Origin: Edolisoma coerulescens
Taxonomy: Eukaryota; Chordata; Aves; Passeriformes; Campephagidae
Direction of reading: 5' to 3'
DNA: 64,000 nucleotides
Assembly (NCBI GenBank): GCA_013397115.1
Contig: VWZW01001651.1
Location: 504,647-568,646 of the forward strand
Position numbers and translations under genes: made by a program
Part shown: positions 14,301 through 27,500 of the stretch, piece by piece
How positions within the stretch are numbered: the first letter of the stretch is position 1
Layout: each line of letters starts with the position of its first letter
Notes under the pieces: model-generated
The model's input: the letters and a program-made list of their open reading frames with translations, nothing else
Told to the model about the DNA's origin: nothing
Database searches by the model: none

Positions 14301-16672
14301 GAATGGGCTTTAGATCAATTAAAATAAACACCACAAGCTGATTTATCAAATCTTTTCTGAATGCTCTCAGAAAATGTCAAAAATCTGATCCATTGACAGA
14401 GAAGAGTCAGAGAATCGTGGCAGCCTATGGGATCACAAGACCTTTTCAAAACCATCATAAATCACTACAGAAAACAAATGGGGCACCATGTGATAAGATT
14501 TTGTCTGACAGCTTTGCCTCAACAAGACATATACGAGATAAATGGATACCTTCGTCTGTGCCCAATTGTCAGTTCACAAAGTTCCAACTTGTCAAATTGT
14601 AAAATACACCACATCCAAAATAATATACCTTTTTGGATAGCCAATAGCATGATTTACGAAACCTCTCACTCTATTTCTTTGTTGCAATTTTAAAAGTAAT
14701 TCTGCAGACAGAAATACTTGAGAAAAGACAGACAGGTAGAAAGACAGGAAGGCTGGCCGACAGACCTGTCATATATTACCTAGCACAGTAGTTCTAGTAT
14801 TGCAGCCTATCTAAAATAATTAATTCCTTCTTTTAATGCATTGTAAAAACTATTTGAATTACTGTAAAGTAACTTCAATCACAATAACCTTTGATATTGC
14901 TGTGGGGTTGTTCTCTTTCATGCAGATTCTGAACATATTCAAAACAATGAAGTAATATGTAAATATTTCTCAGGTATTAGTTGGACTCTTGAAAATGCCT
15001 TTGTTAATGAGGTATAAGGTTAGGCAAATCAACAAAAATATTCAGGTATCAGAAAACAAATGGATCTGATTCTGAATTAGGAACGTGGGCAGCTATCCAT
15101 TTTGGTGGTTGGAATTCTATTATCAATACAAATGATAATGATTTGAGCCTGATTTTAATTTTTAATTTTAATTTGTTAAAGAAAAAAATTTTAATGTATT
15201 AAAAAAACAAATGGTATCATTTACAAGTGGTTATGGACATAGAAGATTTTCAAAATTTCAAGCATTTTCAACATTCCAAAATTTGTTAGGAATTGGTAGA
15301 GTAAAAAACCTGGGTAGTAGTCTCTGTTGCCAGCTTTTAAAACACCGGCTTATCTTTCCTCAATATGTAATAAGACTGCAATCATTATTACACAGGGCAT
15401 GAAGAAATACAGAGAATTGAAAATACAGGCTAGAGCCTGTGCTTTTCAATGTTATTTATTTTTTAAGCATTATTTCTGTGCAGCTCTACAACTGCCATAC
15501 TTCTAACAGAAGAAAATTTAAAAATTTAAATTCTGAAGAAATTCCATTTTTAAATAAGTATCTTCCTCAGAGATGCATAATGCTTCCTATGTCCAGTTTT
15601 CATTTTAGGGAGGAGGCAGAATCAAAATCCCTTTAGAATTTGTTTGTTGAAACTATAGTATTGATAATGTACTTAAAGGGCTTTGTGATCTTCAAGGTGT
15701 CATGAGGGAAAAACAGTCACAAGAGTCCTTCCAGGGGCTCTATCTGGGACTAACAAAATCAGGAGCAGAGAAAAGTTTGAAAAGTCTTTTAAACCTAGGC
15801 CAATGCCTCTTCAGACTCCTTGTACAAATGAGTGATAATCAGATAAAGACATCAGCACAGCCTAGGTCCTTTCACATATGATTTCAGACCAGACCGTCAT
15901 GAAGGGATGACGCTGGTGTGCTGATGAATGACCTCCCCACAAGAGCTATGCAGCAGAGTCTCTGGCCACGTGTTAGCCGTTACACTCATTAAAGGCCTTT
16001 GACATAACCAGAGAGATGATTAGTCTACATGAGGTCTCCTTCAGGAGTTATACTAAATTGATTCTACTTCTTCTTCAATCCCATGTGAAATACATGTTTC
16101 AGTGTCTGTAAGATCTGGAAGAAAAAGAGTAATGTGAATGCCAATCTATGAATAGGAGAACCAATGGAAGTGGGAAAAGGAAAGCAATCTCAGAAACTAG
16201 ATGCAATCAAAATGTACGGTCTTTCTCCAGTGAAGGATACTTCAGTTATTAAGCTGAATGCACCTCTTTAACGTCTCAGCACTGCTCAGATAGAAAATCA
16301 GAAGAATTCTTTTCTTTAACCTTTTCTCTCCAAGTGCCTACTGGAAGGAGTTCAACATCCTACCTACTGTTGGTGCTACATGTCTACGTTTTGCTAGTTT
16401 TGAGTACTAAGTAAACTCAACTTTGCTGCCAGCCTTTAAGCTATGAAATCATTTAGCACACCCTTAGTGTCACTGAGAATATGTAATGGTATCCATGCAC
16501 ATACATGTAAAAGACTATTTGTTGTCTCTCTTGAGTAGTAATCTAGAGCTTCTCTTAATTGCTGTTTGTGCCCCAATGCTCATATAATAAATGGTCTATT
16601 CATTTTTAATTAAAGTTTCAGTACTAAAACAATGGGGAATGATAAAAATACACTTCTATTCTGTGTTGCTTA

Positions 16673-16702
16673 AAATAAAATTGATTTTATTTATAAAATA
16701 AA
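16673..16702. repeat. AT-rich overlapping inverted repeats
   Basis: AATAAAAT and ATTTTATT are exact 8-bp arms separated by TG, followed by a second, overlapping inverted repeat (ATTTAT, AAA, ATAAAT). Such short AT-rich palindromes are frequent by chance in AT-rich intron, and no function is claimed. Confidence 0.6.
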
Positions 16703-18239
16703 TTAATCTGTAATCTGGAATTTCCTACAGTTTATACTTTTAATGGAAATATGCAATATATTGATAAAAGAATAGAATACATATTTGTATTTATCAGCCT
16801 TGTCTCAATTTCCTTCATCTGCAGAAAAAGTGGCTGGATCACTCTGTGGCCTTCCATTGTTCTTGTATTTTGCTAACTGCAGAACTATAACTAAAAATAA
16901 ACACAAGGATGTAAGTCAGCAAGTGGAGCACTTGAGCACTTTGCCTTATGGCAAACTCCTTTATTTCATTTGTAACAATGGCTTTGAATTCATGTATATA
17001 GTAAAAAAAAGTTTTAATTTCAGAACAACATCCGTTAGACCATTATTCAAACTTTGGAGGTGCATGGACTGGTAGTACCTGAGCTTAGAAAGAGTTCTTG
17101 GCAAATCCCTGTGAAATTTTTTGACAGATTCATCTTCTAGCCTTTGGAAAAGAGAAGGTGCTCCAGGCAAGATATTTGATTAATGCCACAAAAAATAGTG
17201 TTGCTGGCACAGCTGGTATGTTGGGAGAAAAATTCATCACTAACTCTGAAACTGCCATGTAATTTTCTCTCAACAGTTCTTTTCCGTACTTGACAGAAGA
17301 TTTGCACAGGACAAACTAGCTTGACAGAGGACAAGTCAGCCAGCTGTTGAGGTATCTCTAAACATGACAGATCACTATGTTTTAACTCAGATTAATTCAC
17401 TTATTACAGGTAGACCTAAATCACTGGTCATTGTCAAACCAGTTGTCACAACTAGCAAATCATGTCAGATTTCTGAACAAAAATATTTCAAATCTTAAAC
17501 AGTTCTTATAACCTCAGCCTGTCTGCTTTTCACACAGCCAAGTAAAGCACTGCAAAATAACCAACGCTGCTCCAGCAGTATCTGTGTTGTTTGTCTGGTA
17601 TTTAATAGGACCGACCAGAAGGACTTGGAAATTGAGTGCAGATTCTGGTAACTGAGAAAAATGAAAGTATTTCTTCCAAGTTGCTTTCCTGCATCCCACC
17701 CCAACTTTTTTGTCTCTTTTTTGTTGCTTTTAAAACATTACCTGTTGCATTAAACTCTTACCCATTTTTTTCACTTTACTTTCAACTGTAAAATATATAA
17801 AAAACAACAGGACTAATTTTAAATATGTCCAGCATTGGCTTGCCAGAATTATTAGATTGCTGGATTTGAATGAAAAATCACTGTCAAAATGTGATAGCAG
17901 AATGAAGTCCATATTTAGGGCTGTATTTCAATTAGTTTTCTCTAAGTGATTAGATAATAAAATCAGTAATTCAGATATATTCAACAGATTTAAAGGCTAC
18001 AGAGCCTGAAGCATATTTGCAATATCAGAATTATAGACTGTCCCAAATCTGTGCTATTGGATCCAAACCTCCTAGATCATGGGGAGGTTCAGAAAAAATT
18101 TGAATGTTGCCAATGGACCTCAGAGGTAATCAAAAACTTACTTAGTCCAAAACATGTACTGACAGCACAAAACATTTTGCAAACTGAATTCCCTTCTCAG
18201 GGTTTTCATAAATGATGCTTATGTTTTCATGGAAATAGA

Positions 18240-18245
18240 TGGCCT
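18240..18245. repeat. Left target-site duplication of the 305-bp LTR
   Basis: TGGCCT, matching AGGCCT at 18551-18556 in 5 of 6 bases, directly abuts the TG end of the LTR. Confidence 0.75.
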
Positions 18246-18550
18246 TGTCGCTCTCGGACACGAAAGAACACGTGAACTCTGGTCTCAGAGAGAAGGCAGG
18301 AAAAAAGGGGGGCCAAATTGGCCCGCTCTTTATTATGTATGTTCTTAGAAATCACCGTGGATTGGAGAGAGAAATTACCACCTCTCAATCACACTGGTCA
18401 AAGGAAAGATCCATCAAAAGTCTCCTCCTAAGGAGAATGGAATGCATACAATAAGGACGGTTAGCAAAACGTGGCTATGTTTACAGAAAGTGTGTGAGAA
18501 CTTTGTTACAGAAATGAAAACATCGAAGAGCTGCAAAATTCAGGGCGACA
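18246..18550 (-). mobile_element. Solo LTR of an endogenous retrovirus, 305 bp, minus strand
   Basis: This is a complete solo long terminal repeat. The ends are TGTCGCTC at the left and GGGCGACA at the right, an inverted terminal repeat with 7 of 8 bases paired and the retroviral TG...CA ends. It is flanked by TGGCCT (18240-18245) and AGGCCT (18551-18556), a 6-bp target-site duplication with one mismatch, as expected for an aged insertion. Read on the minus strand, the polyadenylation signal AATAAA lies at 18334-18329, about 83 bases from the 3' end. It is followed by a GGCCAA/TTGGCC inverted repeat (18311-18323) and then a U5-like end. The LTR length and 6-bp duplication fit alpharetrovirus-like or ERVK-like avian elements; the family name is not certain. 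No internal viral genes remain, so the provirus was probably lost by LTR-LTR recombination. It lies in the same orientation as NPAS3. Confidence 0.85.
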
Positions 18551-18556
18551 AGGCCT
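18551..18556. repeat. Right target-site duplication of the 305-bp LTR
   Basis: AGGCCT directly follows the CA end of the LTR and pairs with TGGCCT at 18240-18245, with one mismatch. Confidence 0.75.
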
Positions 18557-21500
18557 GACCTCCCAAAAATTTTTGTCTAAACTTTGAGGGAGAATGCTGG
18601 GTCTCAGGAGCAGCAATGAAGTGTGTTATGTGAGCCAAGGAAGATTTTTTACAAAGAAAAATAAATACATTTTTCATTATTGCTAATTAACTGTGGTTAA
18701 GGGCATCTCAAGATGTGGTATGTGAGGTTTTCAAGACAAGACTGGATGGAATATCAAATAACCTGGCGTGATCTCATATCTGACCCTACTTTAAGGGTCA
18801 GCCAGAGATGTCCCTGAAGTCCTTTCCAGTCTGAATTACCCTGTGGTCCTAGCAACATAACTTTCTTTGTTGTATTCTTCGTTTGCATGTAAAGTGCACA
18901 TCTCTCTTCACCGCCTACTCTGTAAGTGTATATTATATGGTGAAACTTACCACATCCCACTATTCTCATTGTACAACACACACAGTGCATTTCTCCTACA
19001 AATCCTCAAACAGTCCAGTAACGAACACAGCTTACACACCTTCCCTCTGTCAATTTATGTAGGATCAGTCCTCTCTGACCAAGTATCTCCTCTCTGTCAG
19101 ATCAGCTACTAAACAATTAGTTACCTTTTACTTATTACTCCCTTCTGGAATGAAAGGTAGGTATGCAACACATATTTCAAGAATGATAAATACATTTCCT
19201 TAGCAGCAACAGAGGAATTCAACACAGTTTAAATAAACAAAGGATTATATACTTTAAAGACATGGGAGAAAAATGCAGTGAAGTTATAGATTCTAGAGGG
19301 TTTATGTTTACTGATGGGATTTGTATTAGGATTTTAGTTGGAAACACAAAGTTTATATGTGTTTTCATTAGGGATTGAAACATTTTAGCCTTCTTTCAGC
19401 CCAGGGATCCATCGCTTCTCTGTTGGAAATACTTCAGTCTCTCAGAGAATGGAGCTCTCCTTTCTCGTAATACTTTATGTACAATTATACTTATGATAGG
19501 TATGTTTTATGCTCCAGCATAAAAGTCCTCCTACTTATCTTTTCTAATCATAGCTGAAAACTTGTGTGAAGGCCTTCAAGGGGAAAGGAGTGTCCTCACT
19601 CTTTGCTGCTCCTTGACAGTGCTCCAGGGACGGGTTGGTTGTTATTAGTCATTTGTATAAATGGATCTGTTCTGGCTTGGGGTTCTCACTTTATTGCTGA
19701 TAGAAGGAAACCTGGAAAAGTGGGTGTGAAAGGACTTGTTAGACGACTTTTTTTAGGTGACTCGGGTATGTATGGACTGGTACACATGCATATTTTGTTT
19801 TGCAGAGTTTCAGATCTCCATCATTCTTGTTGTTATAAAATTATTTCCTTAAGAAGTCCTTCACATTTAAAAGGCTAGAGAACCCCATTAGGATCTCTGG
19901 CTCACAGACATCCAGATCTTCATATATTTAGGAAACTATAATCACATATAATCCAATGGGTGAGAATATGTATGGATGCATGTCTTTTAAAATCCAGCTA
20001 TGTTACTTGAAAGGCTGCTTCTTCTTGCTGCTTATCTCCCTCCCTATGCTATTCCAGACAAAACTATTCTCCTATCATGCTAGAAAAACAAATGAACTTT
20101 TCCTAAAAGATATTTAAGTTACCTTAAAGAGAGATGGCAAAAAGTTACCATTGCCTCTGTTCAAGTAACCAAGTATATATCAAATGAAATTCAGTTGGGA
20201 GCGCTCGTTTCTGTGGTTTGGCTGGTAGGTTGAACTGGGGTAGTTCTGGCAAGATGATGGTGCTGGCAGTCAGCTGAGGTGGCAGCCCATTTGACTGGCA
20301 CAGTCAAAGGACTGAAGAGGAAATATGTCCACAAATCAAGTGATTCAACAGGCGATTATAACTATATTAACTTTTCTAACTATAACACCCTCAACAGTCC
20401 TCAGCAGAAAAAGGCGTGCTTTTTTGTGCTTGGGAAATATATTATTTTGGGGGTCTGTATAACACCAGAAACCATTCCTTGTCTTTCTGCTAAGTGAATC
20501 AAGGTCTTAATGTAACTTCTTGTTACAGTCTCATTCCTTCAATATTGACTAAAAAAAAGAATATTAAAGGCCTAAAGAAAAAAAAAGGAGGAAAGAAAGA
20601 AGGCAGAGAAAAGTACTATCTTCAGATATTCTATCTTCTTCTATCTTTCCCTATTTCTCAAATTTCCTCTCTTTTGGAGGCAGAAAGTGAATGAGACTGT
20701 GGAACTCTAAAAGTAAGGATGGACAGGGGGAAGTGGCACCGAGGTGGAATGATGTTGATACAAAGAGCACACATAATGAATACATTCTAGCTAAGATTAT
20801 TTGTTGGTATAATGCATAACGTTTTCAACCTATTTAAGTTGCTTTAATTTCACTGACGTATTTTACTATATTTTCATTTTGAAGTTCACAAGACAGCAAG
20901 AACATGTAGGTTTGGGGTTTTTTTTTGTTTTGCTTTGGGGTTTTTTTTAGTTTTTACGTTAAGGTATCTTCTTAAAACAGATGAACCAAAACCCTCCAAG
21001 GAAGAAATCAATTAATTAAAAATTACATAAGAACATCTGCTTGCAAGCCGATCAAACTAGAAAGGTGAAAACAACGTCTGCTCTAGTGGAGGGAAGAAAG
21101 ATGACAGTTTGGGGTATCAGGAAAAGGCAAAATGTGGGGTAAATGATAAAGAAGCTGCCAGATTCCATGTTTCGAGTCATGTTAAAATGTGAGCTTAAAC
21201 ACAAAGTTCAGTTCAGTGAAGCAGAAGGACAATTCTCTTCCTTAGATAGAAAAAGATCTTTTTTCATCTGTAGCAGGTGACATATGACTCGTGCAGATGA
21301 GCCACTAGCCACTTCAATCCCTATAACTTGAGAAATTCATCAAGGTCCAGGAACACTGACTTGGATTATTCACATGAGCTTGACAAATGCTGTAGAGAGC
21401 TGTCATTTAGTATAGCTATGCACAAAAAAATCAAACAGTATTTAACCAAATGTAATGGTGTTCTGTACAAAAGGACTCAAGCAGCACCACAGAACAAATG

Positions 21501-24500
21501 CCACTGAGCATAACAGGAATGAGTCCTGCTTACATATGATATTTGTTAAATCATGTGCACTCACTATTCAAAACTAACTTTTTAGAAGACAAAATTTCAT
21601 GTACTTGCAATTAATGTATCCTTTGTAAAAGCTTTTAACATGGTTGTTATTTTCTCTCTAAGTGAACTCATTTAAGCATATTCTGACTTTAAAAAGGGCA
21701 TATTTTTAGGGTTGACTTTTTAGAGTTCAGTTTATCAAACCCTTAGGTATGCTGGAAAGAGTAAACTTGCTCACATATGTAATTGTGGGATATTTTCTCA
21801 TATAAAGACATTATTTCATGCATATATGAGAAGCTTAGTAAAACTCCATCTCACTGGCTCATAATTTAGCAGGAACAACATTTTAACACCAAGACCTAAA
21901 AATACTTTTAAAATGAGAAATGCAATAATGCTGAGCTATTTGACTGCTTCTTAAGTCAAAGGCATTGGAGGCTTTGTTAACCTAGGCATCACACAGTGTC
22001 TCTAGCAAAGTGACATATGTCTCCTTTATACACAGGCATCAGATGAGCCTAATTGAAAATAACACAGATTCAGCAGCTGACAGCCTACTGTGGCTGAGAG
22101 GGGAGCATTTCCCCCCCATTTTAAACTATTCTCTCTTCCATTCTTCCCCCCTTTGGGAAAATCACTTCTCAAACTGACATCATGTTACATTTTTTGGGGA
22201 CAAAACTGCCATTATTTTCATTTAGTTGTGTTTCTCTTAGTGTTACATTAGGAAACAGGACCCACCTAAATGATGAAATAGCACCTCCTGTGTGACAATT
22301 TTACAAGATGTGCCTTGATTTCTGCTGCAAATGCAGTTATCAGTTGAGAAAGAAATGTTGAAATGAAATGTAGGATGATGCTCTGTAAGTGAAAAGTGGG
22401 TACTACCTTTCAGTGTCCAATGATTCAAAACCTGTGGCTTCTTGAGAGAGAGATGAATCTGAACAAGGCTTATGAGTGACTTTCTAGATTCCATTTAAAA
22501 TTCTCCATCTCTCATATGTCAGCAAAAAGTCTCAGGCTTGTCATTGTCACCTGAGAAACAGGGCACTAGCAGACCATTTTTAGTGGACAAGTACTTGTGA
22601 GGATCAGGCTGTTTGTTTACAGTGAGCACAAGTGTGAATTCTCAGCACACTGTTTTGCATCCACCTCTTTTGCAATAAGACCCTAAGGATGCCTGAAGAG
22701 TAGTATTTATACTGAATAATATAAACATCATATTGTAACATCAGACCCAAGTGAGGCATCTTAGTTCCCTCAGCTGTATCAGTGGACAGAGAGTGAACAT
22801 GCAAAGACCACAAGACAGGCTTCTGCTCTTAATTAAGTTCTTGTCTTCTTGAAAATCCTACCTCATACACCTGAAGTTAAATGCCAAAATGTTAAAATGC
22901 TAACCCTATTATGTGTACCAGAGCATCCACCCAAGAAGTTTGTTGTGAGTTGAATAGTTTATTTTCTGGATGCCCAAGAAGAAACACTATAGACTGGGAA
23001 TATTAAAACTTGGCAACAGCCATCACAACCATCTTTCTTAACTAAATATCAAGGTATTTTTGAGCTCATGGGTGAGTAATTTATTCTGTTTCATTGCAAA
23101 GAGTAGTAACAAAAGTTACCAGAAAATCACTACAGATCTAGAACATAGTATTTATGGTCAGATAAAGCCATGTGGAAATGAAACTATTATGAAAATATGC
23201 CAAGTGCTCAAGCTGGAGTAACTCTACTGTATGTCAGTGCTCTGGAGACACTTTCCCTTTGCTCAGCAATTTTTTGTGGCTACCTGGCTGACACATTGTT
23301 CCGTGCAAGGAAGAGCTCTTTATATTTATATACCATCAATAACAGCACAAGTGGAGGCAAATGGCTGTTGTAAACAACTCTAATTAGGTGACCTTGGAAA
23401 AGACCTGACATGCAGGGAGGAATGCTGGTATAGTATTTAACCAGATTCAGTGCACTTAAAAGTTATTTCCTGGTCAGACATTTAACTTGGTCAGGAAAAC
23501 AGTCAGCAGTCTATGCATGTTCAGCAGGGCTTTCAAAGTCTCTCTTTAAAAAAATCATTAGTTTTGATTTTTTGATTGAAAGTTTTAAGTATCAACCAAG
23601 AGAACTTGACAGACAAAATATCATAGTAAATATTATGCTGATCTCAGACCAGAACCAGTTTTAACATTGCCTGAACACATAAATAATATTTTTTTTCACA
23701 GAGGAGAAATGCACTTAAACATTTCCTTCTTTCTTTTGGGGTATGTCAGAAATCAGATTCTCCTACTGAAATAGAAATTGGCCTGTACTTGTATACTCTC
23801 TGACAGCACAGTAGAGACTAACAACAGAAAAATAACATAATGGAAGAAAACAGAAATAAAATAATAATAAAAAAAATAGGCAAACCCTAGAGGATATAAA
23901 ACCAAAGAGAAGTAAATGAGAACAAAAGAGAAAAAGAAAATGATACTGAATTTTGCTGTCCATTCCTGTCTAAGAAAAGAACTAAAAAATATTGAGTTTC
24001 GTCAAAATGTACACATATCTAATGGGATGCATAAGCTACTATACAAGAGGGAGCTGAAACAGACTCTGATCACAATAGATGAAATTCGGTTTTCTAATGC
24101 TTAAATAGAATCTCTGAGTGATTAATATGTCTTTTTACTCACTTTTGGGCTAATAGTGTAACAACCTCCTTCTGTATGTCAAGCTAGTTCCATGGTACTT
24201 GCTGTGATAGTAAGTGCACACTTTTTTGTTATGGGCAGATGGTAGTGTCAATCTAAAGCCCACCTTTATAATGTATTGCATTTCATTCATCTCCTTTGAC
24301 AAAAGACTGCAATGTCTAGACATCGCTAAACGATGTATATTTAAGCTTTGATATGTTGAGCAATACCAACAGAAGGTGGAGTTCGTCAATTGCAAGCTAT
24401 GTTGCCTCTTCAAAAAGGCTCATTAGTTATTCAAAGAGGTTTTAAACTGTAGACTATAATCTGACTGACTGGTCACCTGTTGTCCCTAACTTACGCCACT

Positions 24501-27500
24501 TTTCATCCTTGACTGATAAATTCAGATCTTTTTAGAGTTCTACAGTTTTAATATTCATGCTGGAGGGATCCTTGACATCTAAGTTTTATATTCCCCAAAA
24601 AATTACAGAATTTTTGTTCTGTTTTCATTTCATAGTGTTTAAACTGTAAGCTCCCAGAAGCCGCTTTTGTATTGATTTGTATTCATCCAACATGTGGCAC
24701 AACTGACTTGCTTCTTGGTCAATAATTAGGCGATGACACAATAAACATGATTATGACTATTACCTTGGTTTTGATTAACTACAAACTTGCAGCTTTTCAC
24801 ATCACTAGTGTATTAAAATATTTTGTAGGCCCTCTGAAATGATTTCTGAACTTCTGATTGCACTTACATGTGGCTGCATGGTTATAATATTTAGCCCTAT
24901 AATAAGAAAATGCTTATATTTAAAAAAAAAATCAAGACAATATCATCAGAATTAAGTAGTGAAAAAAAGCTGTATTCACAAAACAACACTGAAAATATTG
25001 CTATTTCAGCCACCCTTAGTGGATAACTGCATCGAGGGATTAACCAGAAACCAGTCTTTTTCCCCTTTCTTCAACCCATCCCAGGAGCAGCTAGTAACAT
25101 CCCTACAGAAATGTTCTGATGACTTTAAAAGTTTTAGTTCTGAGACTGACAAAATATGTCCTTTGTACATCTACTGAATGACCGTCTGCCAGAATAGTCC
25201 TCTTACCTTTATTCTTAACTCTCCTTCACCTTTGTGATAGCTCTTGGCAATTTGCATAATAAGAAAATTTATAAATATGTAAAAATGTTTCTAATATGCC
25301 CTCTGATAAAATAAAAACATTTTAGTATGGAGAAGCAAGACAAAAAATAGTAATTACAATACTACATAATAGAAAAAATAATGCAAAACTAGCCCAAGAT
25401 CATTCACTATCCATATCTGAAAGCCACATGAAAAACATGCTGCAATCACCCATAGAATTTTTCTTCTTTTAGCAACAGCAGTTTTATTCTTCAGGAAGTG
25501 TTAGCTTTCTCTTAGCTAGTGCATTTGCAACCAAAGGAAAAACAAGAAATAGGAACACTTAACCAGGCAGTGAGAAATCAAAGACCTTCATTGCTGATTT
25601 GAAAGTCATGAACACCTTTTTCATACCCTAAACCAGCTCTGTGTGCTAGATGAAACACTTATTTTTGAGCCCTGGACCTGACTGGCTCAAACATATCAGC
25701 CAACTTCAGTATTTTATTCAGCATATATACAAGGGAGTAAAGTAACTTATCCACCTTGACTTTACCCAAAGAGGTACATAGTTCTTCTTTAGCCTCTTTG
25801 CAACCCATTCTTCTCAACTGAGCCAACCCAAACAGTAAATTACTAGGAACTACACCAACTAATTAATTGCTTGGCTTGAACTTTCCTTCTATTTCCCCAT
25901 AAAATGTTATATTTCTTTTCCTATTTCTCATTATAATGTGTGGTACTGCTCTTCCTCCTTTTTGTCTTTACATTGGTTGTTGCTACCGTTGTACTTCTTC
26001 GTTGCCCTGGTTGCATTTAAGGGCCTTCCCGAGAGAATAAACGGGATAAGATTTCTCATTTTAGATATATTTCCTTTCTCTCTTCATTTACTTAACATGT
26101 ACCTACAGGAATGTGAAAGCGGATGGACCCTAATCTGAGAATCAGGTCAACTCTATACTGTAAAGGAAACAAAGTCTTTAAGTTCACGTTAGTAAAGCAT
26201 ATATTACAGAGTTAGGAAGAATGGACTAAGCATTCCACTGTGCTGGTATTTTATTCAGCCATTATTAATTGTCGTCAATAATTGGACACCATTAAGCAGT
26301 GTTGACTGAATGTGAGATGAGCTAGTCTCAGCTAACTCTTGTATCATATGGAGACTAAATTAGGCTTTTCAATGATTGCTGTTTCTAAGTGGCAAACAAA
26401 AGGTATTCTGTATTGCCCCTGTGTCCTTTATGAGTTCCATAAATAACTAATTAACCTCTGCAACAAAAGTCGGCATTAAAACAGGAGGCAGTCTCTCTGT
26501 ACAAATGATGGGCATCTCAGAAAAGATCTGAGCAACACAAAGCTTACACTCTCCTTTTTTGTAGTGCTCTCCACAGAAATTAAATGCTTATTGACTCCAC
26601 ATTAATATCCATTTAGTAATCTGCCATTTTTGTTTGTTTTAATATAACATGCAGTTTTACAGTAGAAAGGAATTATGCAGTTTAGAAGTATGAATATTAA
26701 AAAAGGATATAATTAAATCTGTAGCCTGAAACCTCTGTCTAAAGCTATAATGACAAATTTAGTCCATATTTATTATGGTGCACAAGGGACTTTAACTAGA
26801 TCATTAGTTTATATGCCTTACTCAGTAGCGAAGTTCTAAAACTTCACATTTTGCATATTATTACATTATTCATTTTTCCAACTAGGCATAAAATATGGCT
26901 TCCCAAGAGGACAATACCTAATTCTTCAAAATATACAAAGATAGCAATAAAATGATTAAATTACAACTCTTACATCTGTTCTTCTTGTTTGATTATAAAT
27001 TAAAATGTTCAAAACCAGAAGAAAACAACGCAGGTAACAAATATGTGTAACCTGCATATCTTCTCAGAATTAAAAAATTTACCCAACTCTATCCCTGCAA
27101 TTACAAGTGCAGTTGGCTTATCCCATTTTCCACAGGTTGTTGTGTCTCTCTTTGAGAGGTTGTGAAATAGAGTATAATTTGACGATAGATTTAAAAATCA
27201 CTGACTCTGACTGATAACATGGATTAGGTGCTGTGAACTCACCATCACAGTTACTGAGAAAGGCTGATCAAAGGACTCAATGAGATTTCTCTGTGTATGA
27301 ACACAGTGGTTTAAAAATCCCATAAAATGTTATGCCTGTCAGGAGAAAAATATAAAATGCTATTCTAAACCACTACCCATCATTGCAAAATGCTGCTTGG
27401 TGTTTTCTTTATCAATTACACATTAACAAATCTTTAATCCAATGATGGAAATGCACCAGTGCAGGTGACACTGACAAATTATCCCTGGCAGTCTCTGTAC

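Larger units (their letters stand above)
3721..18239 (-). other. NPAS3: NPAS3 intron, unique sequence with candidate regulatory motifs
   Basis: This is about 14.5 kb of intron with no supportable exon or recognisable transposon. Small structures noted are: a palindromic homeodomain pair plus octamer at 7512-7552 (listed separately); a 14-T run at 11315-11328; a stretch rich in GACAG/AAGACAG words at 14705-14765; a very AT-rich segment at 15145-15210; and an AT-rich inverted repeat at 16673-16702. All open frames here are short (up to 102 codons), lack splice context and look like chance. Confidence 0.55.

Noticed and set aside
20908..20957. TTTGGGG/T-run units considered as an interstitial telomere repeat
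   Set aside because: The unit is not TTAGGG and only two G runs occur; low-complexity sequence explains it.
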